DNA of 10,287 nt from an uncultured Actinomycetes bacterium (GTDB lineage Bacteria; Actinomycetota; Actinomycetes; Nanopelagicales; Nanopelagicaceae): NCBI GenBank assembly GCA_903939005.1, contig CAJAFH010000167.1:1-10287 (forward strand). The letters run 5' to 3'. Position 1 is the first letter of the stretch; each line of letters opens with the position of its first letter. The translations under genes and the position numbers were made by a program. The notes under the pieces were generated by a model, which saw only the letters and a program-made list of their open reading frames with translations, was not told the origin of the DNA and did no database searches. Positions 1-6,250 of the stretch are shown here, one piece after another.

Positions 1-1103
1 GCTTTATTTAAAATTCCTCGAATTACATCGCCGACAGCATCGACTTCGACTAGAAATCCGTCGTGGCCAAAGGGCGAAGAAATCTCAACCACAGGTTGAG
101 CCGTAGGCGTAAGTTCAGCGATTTCGGCCTGTAAACGCGGGGTAAAGAGGCGATCAGTATCAATTGAAACCACAGTTACCGGGATCTTGATGGTGGCAAG
201 TGCCTTATCTACGCCCCCGCGCTCTCGCCCAATATCGTGCGAGCTCATGGCATCGGTCAAAATTATGTAGGTATTTGGATCAAAGCGATGGGCCAACTTA
301 TTGGCTTGATGATCAAGGTATGACTCAACGGCATATCGGCCGGTGTCATCGCCCTGCATTTGGCGACCAAAGCGCACATCCATTTCAGATTCAGTGCGAT
401 AAGTCAGGTGCGCGATACGTCGCGCGATTCCCATGCCTTCAAATGGACCTTGCTCTTGCTCGTAGTAATCACCACCATTGAAATACTGATCACTTCTAAT
501 TGCCCGAATTTGAATTGAGTGAGTTCCGATTTGATCACCGGTAGCAACTGCACTTGATCCAATTGTGCAGATTGCTTCAACGCGTTCTGGTAATTGCACA
601 GCCCATTCCAGCGAACGCATTCCGCCCAGAGATGGACCAACTGCTAATTTATATTTCTTAATTCCAAGAGCATCGCTGAATTTAACTTCAGCTGCAACCA
701 TGTCGCGCACTGTTAAATATGGAAACCGCGAACCCCAACGCTTTCCATCGGGTGCAATCGAAGATGGCCCAGTACTTCCTTGACAGCCACCAATTACATT
801 TGGGCAGACCACATAAAATTTATTAGTATCAAACGGTAATCCGGGGCCAACCATTTGTGGCCACCAACCAGGAACATCAGACCAACCAGTCATTGCATGG
901 TTTACTAAAATTACATTGTCTTTATCTTTATTTAACTCGCCCCAAGTTTGATAAGCGATTGTTATGTCAGGAAGAACAACACCAGATTCAAGTGTTAAAT
1001 CACCAATTTTAATAAACTTGCGATCACCTGGATCATCACCTTCGAGCCATGCGCCTGTAACAAGGTGGCGATGTTTCGCTGAATCGTTCTCTGTTGTAGC
1101 CAT
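1..1103 (-). CDS. metX: Homoserine O-acyltransferase (MetX), 3' end cut by window edge
   Basis: Alpha/beta-hydrolase-fold enzyme that acylates the hydroxyl of L-homoserine, normally from acetyl-CoA, as the first committed step of methionine synthesis. It acts in the cytosol. I translated it by hand: 367 codons run to the edge without a stop, close to the usual 370-380 residues, so only the tail is missing. Visible landmarks are NHAMTG (68-73), NVIGGCQGSTGPSS (102-115), the nucleophile elbow GPSLGGM with Ser158, Asp317 in DTDRLF and His347 in FGHDGF, which form the catalytic triad. The context resembles mycobacterial MetX, except that the loop between HAMTG and PGWW is shorter. The ATG at 1103-1101 is preceded by AAGG at a 7-nt spacing. 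A SAM-IV riboswitch lies in its leader, so SAM feedback is expected. No metY is in the window. Sequence alone does not settle acetyl versus succinyl specificity. Confidence 0.93.
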   Translation of the reverse strand, partial: MATTENDSAKHRHLVTGAWLEGDDPGDRKFIKIGDLTLESGVVLPDITIAYQTWGELNKDKDNVILVNHAMTGWSDVPGWWPQMVGPGLPFDTNKFYVVCPNVIGGCQGSTGPSSIAPDGKRWGSRFPYLTVRDMVAAEVKFSDALGIKKYKLAVGPSLGGMRSLEWAVQLPERVEAICTIGSSAVATGDQIGTHSIQIRAIRSDQYFNGGDYYEQEQGPFEGMGIARRIAHLTYRTESEMDVRFGRQMQGDDTGRYAVESYLDHQANKLAHRFDPNTYIILTDAMSSHDIGRERGGVDKALATIKIPVTVVSIDTDRLFTPRLQAEIAELTPTAQPVVEISSPFGHDGFLVEVDAVGDVIRGILNK

Positions 1104-1146
1104 AAATAATCCTTAACGCACTTGCTCTAATCAACTAAGACCAGAA
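1104..1146 (-). promoter_or_regulatory. metX leader: ribosome binding site and probable expression platform
   Basis: The linker between the aptamer and the metX start holds the Shine-Dalgarno TAAGG (1115-1111), 7 nt before the ATG. UCUUA (1140-1136) can pair with UAAGG through four Watson-Crick pairs and one G-U pair, masking the ribosome site. GGUC (1142-1139) can instead pair with GACC (1153-1150), which is also the 3' strand of P1, closing a 7-nt loop. The two hairpins share bases 1140-1139, so they exclude one another. Pairings are seen in the sequence; their use as a switch is inferred. Confidence 0.6.
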
Positions 1147-1230
1147 CCAGGTCGTCACCCGGAGCACCCCGCCGCGGTGGAGGGTTGCCGTCTAGTAAGC
1201 CGGGGCTAGTACCTAGAACTCGTGACCTGG
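1147..1230 (-). promoter_or_regulatory. SAM-IV riboswitch aptamer upstream of metX
   Basis: Read on the minus strand, this 84-nt segment matches the actinobacterial SAM-IV consensus as I remember it: GGUCACGAG, then a P2 hairpin, CCCCGGCUU, CGGCAACCCUCCACCGCGG, GGGGUGCUCCGGGUGA and GACC. P1 is a perfect 7-bp helix, CCAGGTC (1230-1224) with GACCTGG (1153-1147). The outer P2 arms TCTAG (1217-1213) and CTAGA (1195-1191) pair perfectly. The family binds S-adenosylmethionine and represses methionine genes, which fits metX starting 44 nt beyond P1. There is no U-run after P1, so translational control is more likely than termination. A covariance-model search with the SAM-IV Rfam family would be decisive. 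Confidence 0.93.
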
Positions 1231-1234
1231 GTAA

Positions 1235-1264
1235 ATCATAACTCGCGGCGCTCGCAGCTGCGAA
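1235..1264 (-). promoter_or_regulatory. Probable metX promoter
   Basis: TATGAT (1240-1235) matches the -10 consensus at five of six bases. It lies just far enough upstream for transcription to start around 1230-1228, at the first bases of riboswitch helix P1. TTCGCA (1264-1259) is a four-of-six -35 candidate with an 18-bp spacer. The agreement between predicted start and aptamer boundary supports the -10; the -35 is weak and lies inside a palindrome. Confidence 0.6.
1252..1263. repeat. Perfect 12-bp palindrome over the metX -35 region
   Basis: TCGCAGCTGCGA is its own reverse complement and overlaps the candidate -35 hexamer of metX. It sits between the DUF4192 stop codon and the metX promoter. 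No U-run follows it on the minus strand, so it does not look like a terminator for the upstream gene. It could be an operator, but no other copy is in the window, and GC-rich palindromes of this length can arise by chance. Confidence 0.4.
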
Positions 1265-1278
1265 CCTTTTAACTGCGG

Positions 1279-2286
1279 CTAGCAAGCCTCAAATATCGCT
1301 GTTTTCACCTTCGGATGTAACTGTTCGCGCATCTGGATAAAGGCGGCAGCCGGCCAGCCGGCGCTAAAGACTCGGCGAAGTAACAGGGCCAGTGAATAGC
1401 CAGGGTTATCAATCAATGCACGATCAAGTGCCTTATGAGCCAATGCGCCTTGACCTGATTCATATGCCACGGCTGCAAAGATCGAAGCAATCGGTGCCAC
1501 GTAACCAACTGGTGCGATGCGCAATAACTCTTTCCACATTGTCCAATATGCCTCAATGTTTTCAGCGTTATGAATCCCGAGTGCGTAATCGCGCACTTGA
1601 ATATCAGATAACCGACCAATTACTTGTGCCACTAAATCAGGATCACTGCTCCCCCGGCCAAATTCATAGAGCTGACCTAAATCAACCACCGCTGTTGCGC
1701 CATCTCGCTGCTTGTCATTTAGATCTGGCGAATCTTCGTGCACAAAATAACTTTCAACTTGGGCAGTGAATTCGACACCAATATTTGGAAGCGTGGCAAT
1801 TGAATCAGCTAATTTCGAAACATCGATGAAGGGCAATGTGCGACCGGCCATTACTTGTTCGGCAGCAACTCTAGAACTATCAAAATCTGGCAACGCATTG
1901 CCTTCAGGCGGGCAACAAGAAATGTCTTCGCAAATAACGGAACGCCAACGGTTGCCAATTACTTCAATTGATTCCCGGATCGCAATTGCATTCTTCGATA
2001 ACGAATTAGACATATGGCCCAGAACCTCAGCGCCAGTTTCGTATATCTCAGGTTTTTCACTTGGCACGTAAGCCAACATGAGTGCCGCATCAGCGCCATC
2101 GAGCTTTAAGTGATGCGCCAATAGATCATAAGCATCGGTATTTTCATTTTTCGGATAATCAACGCGCATAGCCATCGAAACTAGGTCGCCCTTGATGGCC
2201 ACTAAAACCAGCGAATCACTTGGGTGATAGCCGATGAGAAATGGAATTGCAGCTAGTAAGTCGTGTGGAGAAGTAAGTGTTGTCAT
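1279..2286 (-). CDS. DUF4192 family protein
   Basis: A 335-residue cytosolic protein of the actinobacterial DUF4192 family, whose function is unknown. The N-terminus carries the family hallmark, SPHDLLAAIPFLIGYHPSDS (6-25), followed by SLVLVAI. The C-terminal part, roughly residues 250-325, has the family's helical repeat-like segment with SGQGALAHKALDRAL and the conserved PGYSLALLL. There is no signal peptide or membrane segment. Length is close to that usual for the family. The ATG at 2286 has only weak AGG-type matches upstream, but the hallmark begins six residues in, so the start is well placed. The gene lies between the PKD protein gene (86-bp gap) and the metX promoter, all on the minus strand. 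The internal metX promoter makes functional linkage to methionine synthesis unlikely. Confidence 0.88.
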   Translation of the reverse strand: MTTLTSPHDLLAAIPFLIGYHPSDSLVLVAIKGDLVSMAMRVDYPKNENTDAYDLLAHHLKLDGADAALMLAYVPSEKPEIYETGAEVLGHMSNSLSKNAIAIRESIEVIGNRWRSVICEDISCCPPEGNALPDFDSSRVAAEQVMAGRTLPFIDVSKLADSIATLPNIGVEFTAQVESYFVHEDSPDLNDKQRDGATAVVDLGQLYEFGRGSSDPDLVAQVIGRLSDIQVRDYALGIHNAENIEAYWTMWKELLRIAPVGYVAPIASIFAAVAYESGQGALAHKALDRALIDNPGYSLALLLRRVFSAGWPAAAFIQMREQLHPKVKTAIFEAC

Positions 2287-2328
2287 GCCTGTGAACCTAA
2301 ATTAATTCACCGACTGATTTTCTGACTC

Positions 2329-2357
2329 AGCTAAACGCTGTGGATAGCTAAAACGCT
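2329..2357. repeat. Tandem near-identical 11-12 bp direct repeat upstream of the DUF4192 gene
   Basis: AGCTAAACGCT (2329-2339) and AGCTAAAACGCT (2346-2357) differ by one inserted A, and their starts are 17 bp apart. They lie in the 86-bp gap between the PKD protein gene and the DUF4192 gene, where the DUF4192 promoter should be. A regulator site is possible. No clear -10 or terminator is visible in this gap. Confidence 0.35.
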
Positions 2358-2372
2358 AATTTCTGCCCAGGG

Positions 2373-3119
2373 CTAAAACATGAAGCGAGTTGGCGCAATT
2401 ACCACCGTAACAACAGCAAATACTGTGGTCTTGATCGTGCCAGTTATTGCGCGGGTAGTGCCATTGTGAGTCCAGTTCCCGTTCCAGCTCTGCACCAAAA
2501 TAATTGGGTAGATGCCCGGGTTCTTATAGGTATGTTTGATTTTGCCATACGGATACGGGCCACCAGGATCAGTCGTACTTAAGAAAGTCCCATCGCCAAA
2601 ACTCCAAACAAATCCTGGCCGCAACAACACATCTACCACTTCGCCCACCACTGTCACACGAGTAGCAAACTGAGTTGGCAGATCACTCCAGAAATATATT
2701 GGCACATTTACTAGTGGTTCGGCTTCAGGTTGATATGCAATTCCACCAGTAGGCAATAATTTTATTAAGCGATCATTTAGGGAAACCGATTCTTCCGCTT
2801 TTGGTTTAAGAGTTGGCTTTGTTCGCGGTTTATAAGTTCGCTTAGGTGTTGGCTTAGGTGAAGGTGGCGGTGTTGGTGTTGCAGTTGGCCGCGGAATTAG
2901 CTCAGGAAAAATCGGCTTCACAACTGTTGGCTTTGGTACAGGTTTAACAGTGCGCGGTTTTGCCTTCGCCTTAGGCCCACTGCCTTTCTTGCCTTCAATA
3001 ATTATCTGACCATCTTGGGTGTAAACATCGATGCAGGCGGTATCCACGCAATCAGCAGCGGTCGCTGCATTCAAAGGCACTAGTAGGGTTAAAAGCAGGT
3101 AAATAGGAAGTTTTCGCAT
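2373..3119 (-). CDS. Secreted PKD-like domain protein with Pro/Lys/Thr-rich linker
   Basis: A 248-residue exported protein of unknown role. Residues 1-22 form a Sec signal peptide: MRK, a hydrophobic core, then a probable cleavage after ATAA. A short Cys-containing segment follows (Cys24, Cys29). Residues 49-108 are a low-complexity linker of Pro, Lys and Thr with repeated KPTP/KPRT units, typical of a cell-wall-spanning spacer. The C-terminal part, about 135-240, is PKD-like: FVWSFGDGT (170-178), DPGGPYP (185-191) and HTYKNPGIY (196-204). This pattern recurs in functionally unassigned actinobacterial secreted proteins as I recall them. There is no LPXTG motif or C-terminal membrane anchor. 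The hydrophobic AVVTVVIAP (235-243) is too short and probably a beta strand. Its promoter should lie in the divergent 77-bp gap shared with the Nudix gene. There is no good Shine-Dalgarno before the ATG. Confidence 0.8.
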   Translation of the reverse strand: MRKLPIYLLLTLLVPLNAATAADCVDTACIDVYTQDGQIIIEGKKGSGPKAKAKPRTVKPVPKPTVVKPIFPELIPRPTATPTPPPSPKPTPKRTYKPRTKPTLKPKAEESVSLNDRLIKLLPTGGIAYQPEAEPLVNVPIYFWSDLPTQFATRVTVVGEVVDVLLRPGFVWSFGDGTFLSTTDPGGPYPYGKIKHTYKNPGIYPIILVQSWNGNWTHNGTTRAITGTIKTTVFAVVTVVIAPTRFMF

Positions 3120-3123
3120 CTGC

Positions 3124-3165
3124 GCAGGCTAGGTTCGAATACCAGCCGAAATCAGCGCAGCCTGC
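3124..3165. repeat. Inverted repeat in the divergent PKD/Nudix intergenic region
   Basis: GCAGGCT (3124-3130) and AGCCTGC (3159-3165) form a perfect 7-bp inverted repeat with a 28-bp spacer, inside the 77-bp region that must carry promoters for both flanking genes. The spacer contains the palindrome TTCGAA. Neither promoter can be assigned confidently. The repeat may be regulatory or chance. Confidence 0.3.
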
Positions 3166-3196
3166 AAAAGTGTGGATGATGTGAGAGCCTAGAACT

Positions 3197-3664
3197 GTGG
3201 CAATGCGCGATGGTGATGGATGGGTCGAATGTGACTGCGGGAATCGCCATTGGGGAAAACACGGCGCTGCTGGTTTGCTGCTAATTCGCGACCAACATTT
3301 GTTGTTACAACATCGTGCGCCATGGGTGCATAACGGCGATACCTGGGGCGTTCCGGGTGGTGCTCGTGATTCGCACGAAACTATTATCGAAGCAGCAGTG
3401 CGCGAAGCGGTTGAAGAAACTGGAATTGATCCAGCACATATTCAACCGATAACTACTTTTTCTGACTTGCATGGAAACTGGCGCTATGACACGGTTTTGG
3501 CAACGGCAACTTTGGATTTAGTAGCGCGCGAGTTAAACGATGAATCTCATGAAGTTCGTTGGGTTCATTGGCAAGAAGTTACTCAGCTTGATCTGCATCC
3601 GAGTTTTGCAAAAACTTGGCCGCAGGTTTTAGAAATCCTTAATGATTTGATCACACCAGCTTAA
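3197..3664 (+). CDS. Nudix hydrolase
   Basis: A 155-residue Nudix-fold pyrophosphohydrolase that would cleave nucleoside diphosphate-linked substrates with a divalent metal. The complete Nudix box G-x5-E-x7-REUxEExGU is at residues 55-77, with Gly55, Glu61, Arg69, Glu70, Glu73, Glu74 and Gly76 present. An N-terminal ECDCGNRHWGKHGAAGLLL motif (11-29) is typical of an actinobacterial subgroup, and the Cys-x-Cys may bind metal. The substrate cannot be read from sequence; MutT-like nucleotide sanitation and ADP-ribose hydrolysis are both possible. Translation may start at GTG 3197 or at ATG 3203 two codons later, and no clear Shine-Dalgarno decides. The last 36 bp overlap the convergent hmuV gene. 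Confidence 0.87.
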   Translation: MAMRDGDGWVECDCGNRHWGKHGAAGLLLIRDQHLLLQHRAPWVHNGDTWGVPGGARDSHETIIEAAVREAVEETGIDPAHIQPITTFSDLHGNWRYDTVLATATLDLVARELNDESHEVRWVHWQEVTQLDLHPSFAKTWPQVLEILNDLITPA

Positions 3665-4237
3665 TTCTGATTCTGGCACATGAGCCACCAAGATAATAGT
3701 TTTGCCAGCTTTCGCCGCTGCCTTAAGCAGTTCAATAATTCGATCAGAGCTCTCAACATCTTGGGCAGCAAGTGGTTCATCAAGTAATAGAACTGGTGCA
3801 TCAACTGCAATTGCTAATGCGATAGCAACACGTTGTCTTTCACCACCAGATAACTGGGTGACTTTACGATTAGCTAAATCGCTAATTGCTAATTTGGCAA
3901 TTGCAGCGTTCTCACTTGCCAGGGTTGAACCAGCAGTGCGCGCCATGGCTAAAACTTCCTGCACCGTGAAAGCTAAATTAAATGCGGGCTGTTGCAGAAC
4001 CACGCTGCGCAATTTGGCTAATTCAGCGATCTGGTAGCTTGCTAAATCTTTTTCATTTAACGAAATGGTGCCACAAGCTAATGGCAGATCGCCGGCAATG
4101 GCTGCGAGTAGCGTGCTCTTGCCACAACCATTTGGTCCGATGATTGCCGTAATCGTGCCGGCTTTGAATTTAGCGCTAAAGTCTTTGATCACTGAGTTAG
4201 CGCCGCGAGTAACTGAGATTGCTTTGATTGAAATCAT
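3629..4237 (-). CDS. hmuV: Heme-type ABC importer ATPase (HmuV-like), compact
   Basis: Cytosolic ATPase that powers the HmuU permease. In the 202-residue form all nucleotide-binding motifs are visible: Walker A GPNGCGKST (34-42), Q-loop LQQ (81-83), signature LSGGERQR (129-136), Walker B VLLLDEP (149-155), D-loop Asp160 and switch His186. I start it at ATG 4237 because this gives a four-base ATGA overlap with the hmuU stop and places GGAG six bases upstream. The in-frame TTG at 4249 would lie in that ribosome site. The protein ends about 16 residues after the H-loop, whereas HmuV/FecE ATPases usually run about 250 residues. The missing part is the C-terminal tail, not a catalytic element. The gene's 3' end overlaps the Nudix gene by 36 bp. 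The heme assignment comes mainly from hmuT. Confidence 0.85.
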   Translation of the reverse strand: MISIKAISVTRGANSVIKDFSAKFKAGTITAIIGPNGCGKSTLLAAIAGDLPLACGTISLNEKDLASYQIAELAKLRSVVLQQPAFNLAFTVQEVLAMARTAGSTLASENAAIAKLAISDLANRKVTQLSGGERQRVAIALAIAVDAPVLLLDEPLAAQDVESSDRIIELLKAAAKAGKTIILVAHVPESELSWCDQIIKDF

Positions 4238-5232
4238 GACTGGCTCCAACTGCTTTGGCGATTGCGCACCAAGATCGCCAGAATCGGAGCGCCGATCAGG
4301 GCGGTAAATAGCCCAACATTTAACTCATTTGGCGCAGCAATGGTGCGGGCCAAGGTATCGGCGACTAACAAAATGGTTGCTCCGAGCAGTGCACTTTGCA
4401 AAATCAGCGGGCGATGTTTTGGGCCACCAATTAGCCGCGCAATATGTGGCGCAGCTAATCCCAAGAAAGAAATCGTGCCAACGGTACTAACTGCAGCGCC
4501 AATTAAAATCGCCAAAGCAATCAGTGAAATCCGGCGCACTCTGCGCGGATCAATACCAAGGTGTCGAGCAGTTGTATCGCCTAGCGACAATAAATCTAAG
4601 TTAGGTGCGACCCAGAGGGCAATCGCGATTCCGAATAAGGTAAATATAAGTAGCGGAATTAGATCGCTTGAATTAGTTAGAGCAAGGGAGCCAAAACTCC
4701 AGAACGAAATTGATCTGGCATCTGATCGCGAGATTGCGGTTGTTAAGAGCCCAACTACTGCTGAGATTGTGGCTGATAACGAGAGACCGATAATTACTAA
4801 ATTAAGTGGTGACACGCTTCGTTCCAGTGTGGCAAAGCGCAACGTCAGCAAGGTTGCAAGCAGTGCACCGATGGCGGCAATTGCCATCGCACCAACTGAA
4901 CCAATCACAACCACATTTGCCAGTACGCCGATGACAACAGCAAGGGCGGCACCTGCTGATGTTCCCAAGATGGCCGGTTCAGCTAACGGGTTATTGGTTG
5001 CACCCTGTGCGAGTGCGCCAGCAACGCCGAGTGCAGCACCCACAATTAACGCTGTAACAATGCGAGGGATGCGAATCTGCCAAAGTATTTCCGCCGCACT
5101 GGTATTCGCACCTGTGTGCAACAAAGCCGATAACAAGCCATCTATCTGGGTTGCACCAACGCTTAATGAAACTGCGACCATGGCGAGTAGAAAAACCAGA
5201 TTAATCGTCAGAAAAGCGCTGCGGCTACGCAT
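4234..5232 (-). CDS. hmuU: FecCD-family ABC permease (HmuU-like)
   Basis: A 332-residue polytopic inner-membrane permease of the BtuC/FecCD family, which forms a homodimeric channel for heme, siderophores or cobalamin. Family landmarks are IRIPRIVTALIVGAALGVAG (53-72), NPLAEPAILGTSAGA (81-95), RHLGIDPRRVRR (223-234) and the ATPase-coupling segment LGLAAPHIARLIGGPKHR (257-274). About nine or ten hydrophobic segments are visible, the first at 8-25, and the length is standard. Start ATG 5232 overlaps the hmuT stop by eight bases and is preceded by a GGGGTGA ribosome site within hmuT, so it is translationally coupled. It overlaps hmuV by four bases. The long open frame on the opposite strand is an antisense shadow. 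Confidence 0.92.
   Translation of the reverse strand: MRSRSAFLTINLVFLLAMVAVSLSVGATQIDGLLSALLHTGANTSAAEILWQIRIPRIVTALIVGAALGVAGALAQGATNNPLAEPAILGTSAGAALAVVIGVLANVVVIGSVGAMAIAAIGALLATLLTLRFATLERSVSPLNLVIIGLSLSATISAVVGLLTTAISRSDARSISFWSFGSLALTNSSDLIPLLIFTLFGIAIALWVAPNLDLLSLGDTTARHLGIDPRRVRRISLIALAILIGAAVSTVGTISFLGLAAPHIARLIGGPKHRPLILQSALLGATILLVADTLARTIAAPNELNVGLFTALIGAPILAILVRNRQSSWSQS
4244..4249 (-). promoter_or_regulatory. Ribosome binding site that fixes the hmuV start
   Basis: TTGGAG on the minus strand ends six bases before ATG 4237 and lies inside the last codons of hmuU. It rules out the TTG at its own first bases as the likely start. Confidence 0.7.
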
Positions 5233-6172
5233 TACTAATCACCCCAAAGGCGGCGGCTAATTCATTAATCAGATATGGGGTGCGGGGGCCAAAACTCAAA
5301 AGAAGTGAGTCATCAACTGCCACAACTTCGCGATTCTTGCCTGCTTGCGTCTGTGCAATACCTGGCAACTCGACTAGCCCTGATACTCCCCCAACAGATT
5401 CGAGACCGGCGATCATGACCAAAATTAAATCTGGATTTAACTGCGCCATAGTTTCAGCAGTTAGCGGCGTAAAAGGCTTGTCCAGTTGTTGAGCTCCAAT
5501 ATCAATGGCCCCCGTGGCATTGATTAAATAGTCAGCCCCTGAGCCTTGCCCACCAACTAAGTAGATCGAACTTGTGCCACGCAAATAAAGAAATGCAACT
5601 TTGAGTTTCTTTTTCGTAGTACTGGGCCCAACTAAATTTCCCTTAACTGATTCGGAGAGAATGTTTCTTAAAAGGGCGGCACTTTGCGGGGCTCCGATAG
5701 CACTTCCGATTTGATCAACTTTAATTACTAATTCTGCCAAGTTCCAGCTTTGTGAAATCTTAATTATTCGAATTCCGGCTCGTTCTAATTTAGCGATCGC
5801 ACTACCCGGCCCAGTTGCATCATCAACAATTACCAACGTTGGCTGCAGGGCGATAATGGTTTCGGGAATTACTTGGTGGCCTGAGGTAACTACTGGAACA
5901 TCTTTTAATTCGGGCGTGCTACTAGCAATATCGCGACCAACTAAATTATCTAGGTATCCCATAGCTGCGATTAATTCGGCAGCGCCATTTGCCAGCGCCA
6001 CAATTTTCACATCAGTTAATTTCTCAACTGGGGTAACTGAAACGCTGGTTACATCTGCCTGAGTAATTTGGATTTCAGAATTGGATTTACTCTGAGCACA
6101 TGCTGTGAGCAATAAAATCGGCATCAGTGTGAGCGCCATTACTTTTAAAGTTGGCATCCGACGCATTTCCAT
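5225..6172 (-). CDS. hmuT: Heme-binding lipoprotein of ABC importer (HmuT-like)
   Basis: Substrate-binding lipoprotein of 315 residues that would deliver heme to HmuUV at the outer face of the membrane. A signal peptide with lipobox LTAC (22-25) predicts lipidation on Cys25. HmuT-type hallmarks as known from Corynebacterium are LVGRDIASS (77-85), VVTSGHQ (94-100), GGQGSGADYLI (207-217), NPDLILVMIAGLESVGGVSG (246-265) and LSFGPRT (292-298). His99 and Tyr204 sit where the corynebacterial His/Tyr heme ligands plausibly fall; this is inference. The SFGPRT and GLESVGGV motifs favour heme over siderophore or B12 binding proteins. ATG 6172 and in-frame ATGs at 6166 and 6157 are all possible starts, and no strong ribosome site decides. 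It is first in the hmuTUV operon, divergent from two secreted protein genes. Confidence 0.87.
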   Translation of the reverse strand: MEMRRMPTLKVMALTLMPILLLTACAQSKSNSEIQITQADVTSVSVTPVEKLTDVKIVALANGAAELIAAMGYLDNLVGRDIASSTPELKDVPVVTSGHQVIPETIIALQPTLVIVDDATGPGSAIAKLERAGIRIIKISQSWNLAELVIKVDQIGSAIGAPQSAALLRNILSESVKGNLVGPSTTKKKLKVAFLYLRGTSSIYLVGGQGSGADYLINATGAIDIGAQQLDKPFTPLTAETMAQLNPDLILVMIAGLESVGGVSGLVELPGIAQTQAGKNREVVAVDDSLLLSFGPRTPYLINELAAAFGVISNA

Positions 6173-6190
6173 ATTCTGTCAAAGATTCTT

Positions 6191-6224
6191 CCGACAGATA
6201 CGAAAGTTTTGTCGGCTAACCTTT
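6191..6224. promoter_or_regulatory. Candidate operator region between hmuT and the secreted protein genes
   Basis: CCGACA (6191-6196) and TGTCGG (6210-6215) form a perfect inverted repeat around a 13-bp loop. Overlapping its right end, GGCTAACCT (6214-6222) matches all nine bases of one half of the actinobacterial DtxR/IdeR iron box as I remember it; the other half matches poorly, giving about 11 of 19 overall. TAACCT (6217-6222) also fits a TAnnnT -10 for the plus-strand genes. The 78-bp gap must hold both divergent promoters, so one iron regulator could control both arms. The features are real; the regulator is inferred. Confidence 0.4.
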
Positions 6225-6250
6225 TACTACGCGAGCACTACCGTTTGCAT

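Noticed and set aside
1252..1263. Palindrome as a terminator for the DUF4192 gene
   Set aside because: No U-run follows on the minus strand, and the stem would have only a two- to four-base loop.
1392..2071. Plus-strand open frames opposite the DUF4192 gene
   Set aside because: They are antisense to a recognised family protein, and neither shows a domain or a ribosome site.
4235..4249. TTG start at 4249 for hmuV
   Set aside because: The TTG lies inside the TTGGAG ribosome site. ATG 4237 has ideal spacing and the common ATGA overlap with hmuU.
4262..5260. A 332-codon open frame on the plus strand opposite hmuU
   Set aside because: It is entirely antisense to a clear FecCD permease, has low-complexity Ala/Ser/Arg content, no ribosome site and no recognisable domain.
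6177..6182. Perfect TTGACA hexamer on the minus strand just before hmuT
   Set aside because: It lies only a few bases before the start codon, so a promoter using it would begin inside the coding sequence, and no matching -10 follows.
6209..6250. TTG start at 6209 for the first secreted protein
   Set aside because: It would put 14 residues, several charged, ahead of a normal signal peptide that begins at ATG 6251.
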